From assembly GCF_027172205.1 (NCBI RefSeq), contig NC_070614.1, positions 39,686,001-39,750,000 on the forward strand: a stretch of 64,000 bases of DNA. Direction: 5' to 3'. A program made the translations under genes and the position numbers. Shown here piece by piece: positions 13,401 through 24,875 of this stretch. Within the stretch, counting starts at the first letter, position 1, and every line of letters begins with the position of its first letter. The notes beneath the pieces were generated by a model. It made no database searches and was not told where the DNA came from. It worked only from the letters and a program-made list of their open reading frames with translations. Origin of the DNA: Podarcis raffonei. Lineage: Eukaryota > Chordata > Lepidosauria > Squamata > Lacertidae.

Positions 13401-13465
13401 TGCAATGGGTTTTATTCCCAGGTAAGTGTGGATACTGCAAAGCAGCTGTCCGGAAGTTTTGGATA

Positions 13466-13706
13466 CAGTGGTACCTCGGGTTAAGTACTTAATCCATTCT
13501 GGAGGTTCGTTCTTAACCTGAAACTGTTCTTAACCTGAAGCACCACTTTAGCTAATGGAGCCTCCCGCTGATGCCGTGCCGCCGCCGTGCGATTTCTGTT
13601 CTCATCCTGAAGCAAAGTTCTTAACCTGATGTATTATTTCTGGGTTAGCGGAGTCTGTAACCTGAAGCGTATGTAGCTGAAGCATATGTAAGCTGAGGTA
13701 CCACTG
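13466..13706 (+). mobile_element. Tigger-like MITE, family 1, copy A
   Basis: The terminal inverted repeats are CAGTGGTACCTC... and ...GAGGTACCACTG, with a TA target duplication on both sides (13464-13465 and 13707-13708). The interior carries the family's repeated 'ttcttaacctgaa' blocks and no coding region. TA duplication plus a CAGTG terminus fits a non-autonomous Tc1/mariner (pogo/Tigger-like) element. Five more copies lie in and around the kinase gene. Confidence 0.85.
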
Positions 13707-14010
13707 TACAGTAAAGCAGCCTTTCAGAAGTTTTGGAGTATAACACTGGAGGGTGGAGTGGGTCACAGCATTAACATCCCAATAGATCTTGCTTCCCCAT
13801 TAGGTTTCCAGGGGAACTCCAAGTGCACCACAGAGTAAGTTGTGCCCCTCTGTACCCAGCTTCCAGCATCAGCCCAACACACTCTCTTACAGCCCTCCAC
13901 CCAGCCTATTGTTCTTCCTCCTTTGATAACAAGGTACTCAGCCAGGTGGGGTAGGAAAAGACCCACTCCTTTGTCTCTAGGGCAACCTATTTGAATTTGT
14001 AAATCGCAGT

Positions 14011-14180
14011 ACATTCGTACCTTGGAAGTCGAACAGAATCCCTTCTGGAAGTCCGTTCGACTTCCAAAGCGTGGCTTTTGATTGGCTGCAAGAAACTCCT
14101 ACAGCCAAGCGGAAGCTGTGCCAGATGTTCGAAAATCATTTGAAAACCAGAACACTCACTTCTGGGTTTTGATCGTTTGG
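14011..14180. mobile_element. Tigger-like MITE, family 2, decayed copy
   Basis: It contains 'gtaccttggaagtcgaacag' and the opposed 'gtccgttcgacttcc', then 'gattggctgcaagaaactcc'. The same blocks occur at 33433-33674, 40026-40130 and 60290-60412. The ends are worn and approximate. Confidence 0.55.
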
Positions 14181-14244
14181 GAGCCAATTTCTTTGGGACA
14201 TCTTTCCAAAGGGAAATCTTGAAATTATGTGAGAGCTTTTTATG

Positions 14245-14525
14245 GTGGTGCTCAACATGGGTGTTAAGTTGTGGGTGAACATATCAGACGACACAGCGAT
14301 TCTACAAACAGCACTTATTTATTCACAGGCCAGAACAGAACTGACTGAAGGGTTCAGCCAGACTGCTTATATAGCGCTCCACTACAATGCAACAGTAACC
14401 ATTTTCTGTAACTATCCAATCACTGAATGTCACTTTCAATCCCTTATTTGCATATGTGGACCTGAGTGAAAACTATCTACAGTATCCCCCTGCTGGCCCA
14501 GGGTGAGAACTTCAGTACATAACAA
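14245..14525 (-). repeat. LTR-like fossil, reversed
   Basis: Read on the minus strand the stretch has a TATA-like 'gctatataagc', then 'ctgtgaataaataagtgct' in the position of an LTR poly(A) signal, and an end near 'tgttcaccc'. No coding part adjoins it. Assignment as a solo LTR is an inference from layout and the family is unknown. Confidence 0.35.
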
Positions 14526-15771
14526 TGGGCCTTTCCCCTTTCATGCTTTTAGTTACTTTTTTAAAATAAAAAAAATCAAGATCTCTGTGGCATCATCCCA
14601 CAATGCGCCTGTCTTTTGGGTTTGTAGTTCATCCTTGCCTGGACAGGGTGTGTGTAGATCTGTGGTGAGCTGGTGTGGAAGAGTGGTCCTTGCGGCTGGA
14701 GGTTTGCCTCGATCGCTGTTGTAACATGTTATATATTTCAGCTCAGTTCAATAAGTTTACTGTGCTAGCCGAAGGCCATGACAAAACCAACACAGTCAAC
14801 AAAAATATAGAACAAACCCTCTGTTTAAACTAACAGAACCATGCAATGCAAGTGAGACTTTAAATGGGGAGCCCCAATGACTATATACAGTGTATTTCAA
14901 ATTATACCTTCGAATCTCCCTTACAATTTACTATTATTTTGTCCAATTCTTTCTTGCCACCAGCATGAAATAGGCCACTTTATGAGTCACTGAGGCGTTC
15001 GAGTCACTCAGCAGCTACAGAACCCTCTCCGCCAAGGAAAGATTGCTTTCTCTAACAAACTGGGGATTTAGAAGGTGTCTCCTAGGTTCTGTGTATAATG
15101 GGCAATGTAACACATAATGAAGAATGTCTTCTATTTGCGGTTGCCTGCATATACAGAGTCTATCTGTGTATGGAATCTTGTTATAAGGCCCATCCAGCAC
15201 AGCTGAGGGCATTGCTTGGAAACACACCTCAATAAAGGAAATTCCTAAGGGAACAAGCAAGAAATAGCTCTAAAATGCTCTGTTTTTAAGAGTGGAAACC
15301 ACAGAGAACTTTTGGAAGATTTACGGTAACCACTTGTCCCTTCTGGATTCTGTCCAGTAGAGTCCATCTTCAAAATCTCAATAATAATCTGAATAATAAT
15401 ACAGGCAACGTTGAATGCTTGATTTCCACCAATAACTGTTCCCCAGTTCCATATAGCACATGGCAGGAAATCGCTCGAAGGGTAAGGAAGTAATCTTTCC
15501 AGGTAGTTGAATCGAGAGCAGTCTACTCTTTTCTTGACCGTTGTCTATCCGGCTTCTGTACGTAGAAGTGCTGCTGATGTTTCATTGGATAAGGACAATA
15601 ATCTCCTAAGAAATGTGTTTTGAACCATTTCTAACCCTCACCTCAAATTTCAGCTCCACACAATATTTGTGGGATCACTTTACTACCATTTTACTGCCCT
15701 TGGATTTCACTACCTCAATATGCCACTTCGAAGACAAGGATTCACTAAAAAGGACTCCAAGATATCTGAAG

Positions 15772-15963
15772 CAGGGTTGCCATGTTTCAAAAGTTGTTGA
15801 GCTTTTTAAAACTAGTTTTGAGCTATTTCTTATTAAATTAGTCAAAATCTACACTACCGACATGGCCTGTCATACATCTGGATTTTCCCGGACATTTCAG
15901 CAATTTCCGCCCAGACAGGGTTTACCCGCTATGTCTGGAAAATTCTAGACATATGGCAACCCT
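15772..15963. mobile_element. hAT-type MITE, GGGTTGCCA family, copy 1
   Basis: The ends are CAGGGTTGCCA and TGGCAACCCT. They are flanked by a perfect 8-bp duplication ATCTGAAG (15764-15771 and 15964-15971), the size hAT transposases make. It sits inside the decayed LINE, so it is younger than that LINE. No coding capacity. Confidence 0.85.
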
Positions 15964-16212
15964 ATCTGAAGGAGCAAGAATACTCTAATTCATGTTGACC
16001 CAAACTCTATTTATATCTAGGGCTGTGTTTTCCAAAGACCATCAGCTTAGTCTTGGAATAGTTTATGGAGAGACTTTCTTGTTTATAATATGAACTAAAA
16101 ACCACCAATAGATTTTTAAGTCCCAAGTGGGAGACTGAAAGGAGGACTATGTCATCTGCATACATTTAATTGCCAGAGAACATGGACTAGGTGAAGAACT
16201 GCATCATTAATA

Positions 16213-16580
16213 AAAAGGTAAAGGTAAAGGTACCCCTGCCCGTACAGGCCAGTCTTGACAGACTCTAGGGTTGTGCACTCATCTCACTCTATAGGCCGGG
16301 AGCCAGTGCTGTCCGCAGACACTTCCGGGTCACGTGGCCAGCGTGACGAAGCTACTCTGGTGAGCCAGAGTCGCACACGGAAACGCCATTTACCTTCCCG
16401 CTTGTAAGCGGTCCCTATTTATCTACTTGCACCCGGGGGTGCTTTCAAACTGCTAGGTTGGCAGGCGCTGGGACCAAGCAACGGGAGCGCACCCCGCCAC
16501 GGGGATTCGAACCGCCGACCATGCGATCGGCAAGTCCTAGGCACTGAGGTTTTACCCACAGCGCCACCTGCGTCCCTGGG
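16213..16580 (-). repeat. Sauria-type tRNA SINE, reversed
   Basis: The full-length element reads on the minus strand from 'agggacgcaggtggcgctgt' to a '(cctttacc)' tail. A 13-bp duplication TGCATCATTAATA flanks it at 16200-16212 and 16581-16593. It splits the reverse transcriptase of the surrounding LINE between its first and catalytic blocks. Confidence 0.93.
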
Positions 16581-17059
16581 TGCATCATTAATATAAAGAT
16601 TAAAAAGCACAGGGGCCAAAATACAGCTCTGTTTCACTCCTTCGGTTGATTTAAAGGCCTCAGGCAAACCACCATTAAGACCAACTCTGACCCTCATTTC
16701 TGTGCCACAGAACAGTCTCAAATGAGCAGGGTCTATGGTCAATGTTAGCACTGAGAAGTTTCTCCCCCCATCTGCTGTGATTAACAGACTCAAAAGCAGC
16801 AGAGAGATCAATAAAGGCTGCAAAACAATTGTTTTTACTGTTTTTGGTGTATTTTCTAATGATGTGATTCAATATAAAACACTGGTTGTTGTTACTGAAT
16901 CCCTCTCTGAAGCCCGCTTGTCCTTCACACAATATATAATTTGTGTGGAGCCTGTCTAATAACTTATTAAATAGATATTGAGCATAAAGCTTGGAAAGGA
17001 ATATCTAAATAAAAGGCCAACAAGGCGTTAGGTTTTGAGGAACGGCTCTGTGTGCTATT

Positions 17060-17515
17060 TTATAGAAAAAGAGGTGCTGGAACCCATTCTCTCAGAATGG
17101 CAATGGCACCAACCTGAGAGGTGCCAGAATTGAGTTCTGGCTGAAAAAAAAGCCCTGGTTCTAGTGATAATGGACAAGCTTGGCTGAAGGCACACCCCAA
17201 AATGGTGTGTGGATGTGTGAAGGTTAATAAAGACAGAAGTTGTCTCCTCTTATTTCTTCCCGCCAAACATCCACACCTAGAGACTACAGTATTACGGATG
17301 GGCATTTGCAGAAGAGGGAGAGTGTTCCCTCTTTGAAAGGATGCACTCTGAGACGTGAGCAGTGCTGGGACCGGCCCTACCATTAGACATTGGGGGTACA
17401 TGGAGTCAGTGGCAAGAAGGTGTTGGAGGATGGAACTGGGGGTGCAGCTTGCCCGGCCTTGCCCTACCTAAGCTAGCTTGTTGCCCTCAGGGGCAGTGGA
17501 GGGTGTTGCTTTACA
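17060..17515. other. Intergenic, nothing recognised
   Basis: The open frames on both strands (75-113 codons) overlap one another and show no domain. Confidence 0.5.
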
Positions 17516-17517
17516 AA

Positions 17518-17672
17518 GGCCACATTCCCAAGATAAGTGTAAAACTTGCACTGTCATGGTTTGCCCCCAAAGAATTATGGGAACTGTAGTTTGTTAAGGG
17601 TGCTGAGAGTGGCTAGGAGACCTCTACTGCCCACCCAGAGCTACAGTTCCCAGTGAATGTGGGAATGCGGCC
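17518..17672. repeat. Foldback DNA element, GGCCAC family
   Basis: The ends GGCCACATTCCCA and, inverted, GTGGGAATGCGGCC match those at 52749-53063. The interior carries the same 'gaattatgggaactgtagtt' block facing 'ctacagttcccag'. Confidence 0.7.
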
Positions 17673-17674
17673 AA

Positions 17675-19640
17675 AGCAAGATTCAGTTGCCCTGCTAGTC
17701 AGCCTCAGGGATGGGAATCGCTCATTATGCCTCAGGCTGCAAAACGTCTTAAGCCAGCCCTGATGTAGCAGAAACTGGTGCAAATAAGCATCTGCACTTG
17801 CTGTTTCCCACCCCTGGACTTGAGCCTTTGTCTAAAATCATTTCCCTTTTTCTGTTGGGGTTGAGAGAGCAATGCACACTCCTGGCAGTAGGGCTCATGG
17901 GCATTTAGTATCTATGCCCTACCTTTTCTCTAGGGCAGCAGAAATGGCTCCCTCCTTTTTGGCTCCCCAACAACCTTGTGAGGTAGGCTAGGTTGAGAGG
18001 AAGTGGCTGACTTTAACAGCTGAGTAGAGACGCGAACCTGGATCTCACTAGACCTCATCTGATACTCTGATCCCTGTGGCTCTTTGAACTCCAAGACAAG
18101 TAGAAGTCCAAGAAGTAAAACCTGGAGGGATCTCGTTCTCTCTCTCTCTCTCTCGGCAGCATTCAGAGACAGTGAGAAATTTACTAGCTGAATTTCTGTT
18201 TGCCATAAATTTGTTAAATGCCCAAGAGCCCTGCCAGGAAGCAGCAGTTAGGACTTCAACTCTCCCTCTTTAATGCCTTCTTTTGCAAAGGTTTTCTCAG
18301 TCTGCCCACCTTACCCTAATGTGCAAATAATTTCTTGAGCTATTATGATATACACCTATAAAAGTGGGGTGGGAGAAGCATTGCTTTGGGTCCAGCAAAT
18401 TATGTGGGAGCTATGTAGGCATGGGTTAGGTAATTTCCTTGTATGGGAGATTACAGAGAGGGCCATGTAAGAATAGAAGCCAAAGTATTACCATTTTAAA
18501 ACTTGGGCTTGTTTACAGCTGAATCCAGGTGCAATTCTAAACGGGCAAGGCGACCTTGAATCCTGCACTTCCAGTCAACAGTCAGATCTTCAAGGTCTCG
18601 TTTTCGCCGGCAGCTGAATGAGACGATAAGGAGTTCTGAGGCTGCAGGATCACTTCAGACTAAACATGGGAAGTCACATTTTGTTCATGCTCTTCTGAAT
18701 TTAATATAAACAAAGCCTCCCTTTAACAAGAAAACAGGCTTGAGAAAGAGAGGGCTGTTTCTCACTCATGCAAGATAGTTTGTTCTTTAAATAAATAAAA
18801 AAAAACAAGGGTTTTGGGTAGTTCTCATGGAACATTCAAAAATTTCCTTCTCGGCTGCAGTGGTACAATACACTCTACAACCTCAGGATTTCACCAACAC
18901 ATTATCCTACCTGTATGTAAGCAGCCCAGGCTGCAGATGACATTTGGGGCCTGTACAAATTTGCTCTTTCCTGACAATTCTCCCTTCTCCCTGCCATCAC
19001 ATATACACTTCCCTATATTTTTACCAGATATATCATCATCATCATCACCACCATTTATACAGCATCAGAGTGTTCCAAGCACCTCTCAGTAATCCATACA
19101 ACAAAGTCAACCAGTAAATGATTCTGCTCATATAGGGTTGTTATAAGAATTGCCAGGGTTATGTGTGTGTGTGATGTGCTTTGAATATTCTGGTGCTAGA
19201 TCAGTATTAATGATGGTTATTCTAATAATAATAATAAACACCATCATTTTAGGGAAGTGAATATCAGTAATAATTGTTATGATGGCACCCATCTGTCTTG
19301 AGAGACAATGGAGTGTGCCTCCGGAGGATGTTAGCAGCACTAAAGTGACTCCCCTCTAGGGTGCAATACTGGGCAGTGTGTATGGAGGTCCTGGGCTGCC
19401 CAGACAACAAGACACCCCCCCTTGGTCTTGCTGATGTGGTCCAAAGGAAAGCAGAGCAATACATTTGGCACCAGCTTGGCTGCAGGAGTTGCCAGAAGGA
19501 GGCATACAAGATGTCACCCAACTATCTTAGGGACTCCACTCTGGATTTGTGTAGATTTTGCTCTAAAACAGAACCTCAGACCTCTGTCTAAGTCACAGTG
19601 ACGATGTCACACTGCTGTGATGATGTCACGTTCAAGACCG
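17675..19640. other. Intergenic downstream of ZG16
   Basis: No exon was recognised. At about 17940-18090 there is an old reversed SINE remnant ('acaaccttgtgaggtaggct'), and at 19034-19050 a short ATC tract. The part at 19260-19600 looks like a repeat: it reads like the 3' part of a LINE ('acaatggagtgtgcctccgg', 'ggtcctgggctgcccagaca'), but the family is not certain. Confidence 0.5.
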
Positions 19641-19685
19641 ACAACAAATAAAGAGATCCACAATCCCTTTTTGCAAATTTGCTTT

Positions 19686-19691
19686 TTTATT
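19686..19691 (-). terminator. ZG16: Probable ZG16 poly(A) signal
   Basis: An AATAAA reads on the minus strand about 270 bases after the ZG16 stop, followed by a T/G-containing stretch. No other AATAAA was noted on this strand between the stop and this point. Confidence 0.65.
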
Positions 19692-19957
19692 GCTCGATGC
19701 TGATCGACAGCAGTGCTGCGCTAGCTGTTTGACAGGAGAGGAAGCTCTGAAAACACGGGGCAGGGCTGAGGTAGGCGTTGGTTCAACAGAGTTAACAAAA
19801 GAGGTGACAGAAAATGTGCTGGAAAATTATTTGCCTCACGAATAATCAGTCGGTAAGGGGAAAGGAAATCCCCGAGATTTGGGTGGAAAGACATGGGCCC
19901 TGAGCTGTCCCTGCTCCCTGCCCCATTGATCAGCTGGTCTCTCCCTGCTGTGCTCCT

Positions 19958-22481
19958 TCACTTTCCACAGGAGGGGCAGTCACTGGGGTAGTAGTCCCAG
20001 TGGAAACCGATGGCGTCAATGACTGAACCAGAGCTGCCACTGAAGTAACGCAGGACGGTGTTTGGGAAGAGAGGAGCTGCGTTGAAGCTGGTGCCTGTGT
20101 CCTTCCCAAAAGGGAAGTAGCGCCCCTTGTCGGTGACGAACACAAGTTTGCGGACGTAGCTTTTGTATTTCCCGGAGACTTGGATGATGGACTCGCCGGG
20201 GTGCAGGAAGATTTCCTCCAGGTCGCCAGAAGAACCCCCCACGTAGTTGCTCCACTCCTTGCCGTAACGGACCTGGAGACTGGAATAAGGTAAAAGACAG
20301 ACTTCTTAGGCCATCTTCTTTCTTCCCTGATAGGCCAACAGCCCAGTGCAGAGTTAGCCACGCTTAGGCCCCTTAAAACAGAAGGTCTCAATGGTGCCTA
20401 AGTCTGCTCTTGATTCCTGTACACCCCTTTCCATCCCAAAGGATCTAGAAGTTCTCTACAGCCTTTCCATGTTATCATTTCGTTTGGCACAACAAATTCA
20501 CATTTGTTACTCATTTGCCTTGCGCAATTCACATAATCGCGCTGCCGATTGCAAAGACACCCCCTATCCCCCCCCCCAATATTCCTAATTTGCTGCTGAG
20601 AAATGTGGCCCTTGACTCAGGAAACACTTGGTCATGTTGTGCGGATGCCTGATGATCGTCTTCCAAAGCGACTACTCTATTCCGAACTTAAAAATGGAAA
20701 GTGTAATGCTGATGGTCAACAAAAGAGGTTTAAAGACTGTCTCAAGGCAAATCTTTAAAAATGTAGTATAAACACCGACAACTGGGAAACACTGGCCTGC
20801 GAGCGCTCCAGGTGGAGAACAGCCTTTACCAAAGGTGTAATGGGCTTTGAAGACACTCGAACTCAGGACGCAAGGGAGAAACGTGCTAAGAGGAAGGCAT
20901 GCTTGGCAAATCCACACTGTGATCAACTCCTGTCCAGAAACATATGTCCCCACTGTGGAAGGACATGTGGATCCAGAATTGGCCTCCACAGTCACTTACG
21001 GACTCATTGTTAAAACTGTGTTTATGGAAGACAATCTTACTCAGCTACGAGTCATCGCCAAAGAAGAAGAAAGAAGAAAAAGAAAGATAAGTTGTAATAA
21101 CTTCTCCAACTCCTCTCCAACTATCAAGCTCTCCAAAGCAGAACATGTTCTCTGGCTAGTTTTATGCAACGAGGCATCAAGCATGTGACAGAAATAGAAG
21201 AATTTAGGTTGAAAGCTCTTTGGGGCAGGGTCCTGCATTTGATAACACTGTAGAAAACAAACGAGGGATAGAAAGTTTGAGTAGCCAATTTCAGACAAGA
21301 GCGACCCCAGTATTAGAATCTGGTTCAGAGCTCTGCACTGGACTCTTGGACCTCAAGTGTTCAATATAAGGAAAGTGGGTTCTCCAATTTCATTTTGCCA
21401 TGGAGCCTTTGACTGCTCTGAAATGGTTTTGCTGCTGGCATCAAATTGGCAAACAAGCATGTTCAGACATGAGGCTTAAAGTCACTTTCACAATTGAGGG
21501 TTAAGGTATGCACACATTAAAATGGCTAGAAACACAGCAAGACTGTTTCACTCTACACACAAACATATCTTCAGTGCTCTCTGTCCTACGAAATGAACAG
21601 AGGGCACTTCCAGACTGCTGCTGTTTTGCAGGCGACATTCAGCGGCATGCTGGAAAACTAAAGTTGATTTTGTTTTATTTTTCAATTTCTTATTAGGCTT
21701 CTATCCTGCCCTTCCTCTCAAAAGATGCCACAGAACCATAGCATTGTAGAGTTGGAAGGGACCCCGAGGGTCATCTAGTCCAACCCCCCCACAACGCCCA
21801 GGAGCGCAACAAACCCGCTCCCCCTCCCCCCAAAAATCCTGGACTGCTTGCAGTAAGGTAAAGGGATGGGGAAATGTACTGGAAAGTATATGATAAGAAT
21901 TGCTTGATTGTCTAATCTCCCTGCAAGCAATCAGAATGAATGCTCATCTAACCTCCCTGCAAATTTTATTGAGGTCTTGGATGCACAGGATGTGTGGAAG
22001 TGAAAGGACTTTCCGAAGACTGCCCTAAATTTCCTTGCAAAGAAAGGGGTTACCTTATTTTAAGGTCAATCCGTCCACCAATCGCTTTTTCTCCAAACCC
22101 TACAAGCGGCCAAGCCACAGCCTGTTCCCAGATCCCCAGCAGCCTCCAAACACTTACCCCACGATGTACCACCGGTTCGTCCGGATCCTAATGGCAGTTA
22201 TGGGCCCATCCAGCTGGTTCCCAGAATGGGAGAAGCGTTTCCCGCCACCTCCGCCGTACTCGCCAGAATAGGAAGAAGAACGTGGCTGAGCTGGAATAAG
22301 AGCCAAAGCAACACAGAGCAGATGAGCAGATGGCACAGCAGCCTAGTCCTGCACTTGGCCAGCACCACGGCCTGGGGGACAGTGACACCTCCCTCCCCGC
22401 CCCGTCCGGCACCCATTGGGATTTACCTGTGTTGATGGTGATGCCGCAACAGAGCAATGCAAGGAGCGTGAACCAAAACAT
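19958..22481 (-). CDS. ZG16: ZG16, zymogen granule jacalin-like lectin
   Basis: There are three coding exons on the minus strand: 22481-22427, 22290-22158 and 20279-19958. All junctions have GT/AG and the joins are in frame, giving 169 residues (human ZG16 has 167). Residues 1-18 are a signal peptide (MFWFTLLALLCCGITINT). The jacalin-like fold follows, with the glycine-rich loop 'YGGGGGKRFSHSG' (about 30-42) and the ligand loop 'GKDTGTSFN' (about 121-129), both kept from the mammalian protein. The family binds mannose and glycosaminoglycans, helps pack zymogen granules and binds Gram-positive peptidoglycan in gut mucus. The last residues 'CPSCGK' resemble the Cys-rich human tail. The start ATG lies one base inside its exon, so nearly all of the 5' UTR is on an upstream exon. 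The identity is firm; ZG16 rather than ZG16B is inferred from sequence and synteny. Confidence 0.95.
20605..21010 (+). mobile_element. LINE 3' coding end in ZG16 intron
   Basis: The plus strand encodes the C-terminal end of a non-LTR retrotransposon protein: 'HVVRMPDDRLPKRLLYSELK', then 'RFKDCLKANL', 'WRTAFTKGV' and finally a zinc-knuckle end 'CPHCGRTCGSRIGLHSHLRT'. At least one in-frame stop breaks it. This type of tail is common in RTE/jockey-like LINEs. It lies in the intron between ZG16 coding exons 2 and 3, antisense to the gene. Confidence 0.75.
21725..21835 (-). repeat. tRNA SINE remnant
   Basis: It keeps only the conserved SINE end: 'catagcattgtagagttgga' followed by 'ccccgagggtcatctagtcc'. 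It lies in a ZG16 intron. Confidence 0.6.
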
Positions 22482-22849
22482 CCTAGAAAAGAGAGGTTTT
22501 TTAAAAAACCAACGCGTTGATTTCAGTACTTTTACATGTTTATTCTATCCTCCCTGCCCTCCCACATCCGTTTCAAAGTGTCATACACATCCTGGTCTCG
22601 TTCCTCTAATTTTATCCTTCACAACAGCCCTGTGAGGTAGGAGAGGGTGGGAGTAGGTGAATTGGCCCAGGTCACCCACTGCATTTGAATGCTGAGAAGG
22701 GATTTGAAGACAGGTGTAGGGATGATCACAGAGTGGGGTCCGGAGGGAGCACACTCCCCACCTGCAGGCAGCCTCAGCCTGCCTGCACACGTGACCTTGG
22801 GGTGCGGAGCACACCCCCCCCCCCCAGACAAAGCCACGGCTGTCTGAAC

Positions 22850-23130
22850 ATCGTTGCCTCTGTCTAACCTTTTGCGGTCTCAGTAGTCTATGGTGTCCTG
22901 TCTGTAACCTTTGTCTCTGAGACCTTTCATCTCCTTCGTCATACACTGTGCAAAATAACTTTGTACCACCCCAGTATCTCGGGACCGGAAGATGTGTAAA
23001 GGTCACAACCCAAAATGTATCTGCTTGGTTTGCATATTTGTCTCAATAAAAGGAGGCTCCACAGGGCTGGCCGGCAGCTCGCTTTCAGCTCACCTGTGTG
23101 CAGCTCACCTGCATTATCAACTCCTGCCTC
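22850..23130 (+). repeat. LTR-like fossil fragment
   Basis: 'ttgtctcaataaaaggaggc' near 23038 is followed by repeated 'agctcacctg' and a tail, resembling the R-U5 end of an LTR. No coding part adjoins it. It lies in the 5' intron of ZG16. The call is tentative. Confidence 0.25.
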
Positions 23131-23179
23131 ATGTCCCTCACTTCAATAGGCCTCTCCAATCAAAGCCTACCCACTCACT

Positions 23180-23500
23180 TTGGATACAGGAAGCTGCCTT
23201 AGTCCATTGGTCCATTTAGCTCAGGTTTCTCAAAGAAGGGCTTGGGTCTCCAGCTGCTTTTGGACTACAGTTCCCATCATCCCTGTCCTGCTAGCTAGGG
23301 ATGATGGGAGTTGTAGTCCAAAAACAGCTAGAGACCTAAGTTTGGGGAATCTCTGATCTAGCTCATTACTGTCTATGCTGTCTGAATTGGCAGCAGCTTT
23401 CCAGTGTTTCAGGCAGAAGCCATTCCTTCCCCTACTTGGAGATGCCAGGAATCGAACCTGCGACCTTCTCTGTGCAAAGCAGATGCTCTGAGTTGTGACC
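23180..23500 (-). repeat. tRNA SINE split by a hAT MITE
   Basis: The SINE reads on the minus strand from about 23500 ('cagagcatctgctttgcaca', B box 'ggttcgattcctgg') to 'aaggcagcttcctgtatcc'. It is interrupted at 23222-23355 by a small palindromic transposon. Joining the flanks restores the usual SINE order, which proves the order of events. Confidence 0.8.
23222..23355. mobile_element. hAT-type palindromic MITE
   Basis: The ends are CAGGTTTCTC... and ...ATCTCTG. The near-perfect 8-bp duplication ATTTAGCT/ATCTAGCT lies at 23214-23221 and 23356-23363. The interior is a hairpin of 'ggactacagttcccatcatc' against 'gatgatgggagttgtagtcc'. No coding region. Confidence 0.8.
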
Positions 23501-24105
23501 CTTCCCTCAGTTATGAAATAGCAGGTGTTCCAAAGAGGTCTGAGACACACCTGCCAGAGCACTGCTTCATTACACTATCAAACCTGATGCCCAAGCCAGC
23601 TTTACATCTATTTCTTTTTTAAAAGGAGTTCCTGTAATTGGATTGGGACAGCCGACTCCACGAAGGCCCTGTGCTACATGGACTTTGACGTGATTTGTGC
23701 AAAGTTGAACTTCCATTGGAAATCAAACCAAAGCATAATTTGAACCAAATTCAGCAAGCATAGCCCTGTAAAAACATAAAGAGCATGTGCAGAGTGACTT
23801 GCATTCGCCCTTGAATAACCGCAACCAGCTTGCAATGAGTGGTAACGGCTTCTGATTAAGAACCATGTTAACATTGCTCAGTCCAGGCTGTGCTTATGTT
23901 GACGTGGTTATGCCAGTGATCTGCTCTCTGCTCTCTTTATTAATACCTCTTAATTTGCAGCTTTTAAACCATTTTCCTGGAGCGTGGCCTCTGGAAAGTT
24001 GTCCTGGCTCAAATCCCATGCTGGCAACCTTAGTTCTGTGAACTAGTGGAGAGTCAGATGTTGGGAGACTCCAGCTCCCATTCTCTCTCACCACTGGTCA
24101 TGCTT

Positions 24106-24223
24106 CAGTGATGGCCAAACTTGGCCCGCCAGCTGTTTTGGGACTACAACTCACATCATCCCTAGCTAGCAGGACAGGGATGATGGGAACTGTAGTCCCA
24201 AAACAGCTGGAGAGACATCACTG
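24106..24223. mobile_element. hAT-type palindromic MITE
   Basis: The ends are CAGTGATGGCC and ...ACATCACTG. The hairpin arms 'ccagctgttttgggactaca' and 'tgtagtcccaaaacagctgg' are a near-perfect inverted pair. It is related to the element at 23222. The flanking 8-bp duplication is not clear. Confidence 0.7.
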
Positions 24224-24304
24224 TGCTAGATGGAGTTCTTAAGAGTTTGGAGTCAAGCAACATCTGGAGAGCCACATACCAAACTGCTAGCCAGCCAGCT
24301 TAAT

Positions 24305-24560
24305 CACAGAATCATAAGAGTTGGAATCATCTTTTTATGTTCTTTTGTTCTTTGTATACTGTGTTAGTTTTATGATGTTAGCCTCCCTGAGCCCGGCTCC
24401 GGCTGGGGAGGGCAGGGTACAAATAAAATCATCATCATCATCATCATCATCTAGTCCAACCCCCTGCATGCAAAAATATGAAGCTGTCCCTTACAGGGAT
24501 TGAACCTGCAACCTTGGTATTATCAGCACCATGCTCTAACCAACTGAGCTATCCAGCAGG
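24305..24560 (-). repeat. tRNA SINE with LINE tail inserted
   Basis: On the minus strand the SINE starts with 'ctggatagctcagttggtta', has the B-box region 'ggttgcaggttcaatccctg', and ends at 'tccaactcttatgattctgt'. Between about 24332 and 24450 an L2-type LINE terminus is inserted in the opposite sense ('gcccggctccggctggggag'), ending in an ATC microsatellite. Confidence 0.7.
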
Positions 24561-24875
24561 TCTTGAAAAAACCCAGGAGGTCCAAACCCCTTAAAGCAAA
24601 CAGTCAACCCCAGGCAGTCTTGAAGAGAGACCCCCAAGTCCCTATAGAAAGACCTTGTTCTTATAGAAGACCTCTTCAGAACCTCCTGGAAAACAGGGTC
24701 CACTAGAAGCACCCCCTCCCCTTAAAAAAAACCACACACAAAAGATCTGTTGTGAGGCTAAAATGAGGAGGAGAGGCATGTTTTATGCCAGCTTCAGCTG
24801 CTGCAAGGAAAAGTGGGATACAAATGCAATAAATAATTATTTGCGGAAAGGGTTGTGCTCAGACCCCGACTTACC

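Larger units (their letters stand above)
14935..17050 (-). mobile_element. Decayed non-LTR LINE, nested insertions
   Basis: On the minus strand, a reverse-transcriptase region begins near 16932 with 'QAGFREG' and 'AAFIDLSAAF', the second being the first catalytic block. It continues with 'KQSCILAPVLFNLYIND'. The catalytic YADD motif is at 16151-16162. A Cys/His knuckle of the type CxxCR...HYVLHCPLY, usual at the end of LINE ORF2, lies at about 15100-15170. The frame is broken by shifts and by two insertions: a Sauria SINE (16213-16580) between the RT blocks and a hAT MITE (15772-15963) further on. The clade is not certain. It is not BovB, and an RTE-X, R4 or L2-like origin cannot be separated by eye. 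Confidence 0.8.

Noticed and set aside
24427-24451. CRISPR-like or other ordered array
   Set aside because: It is a simple ATC microsatellite at the tail of a LINE terminus. No spaced repeats with unique spacers occur in the window.
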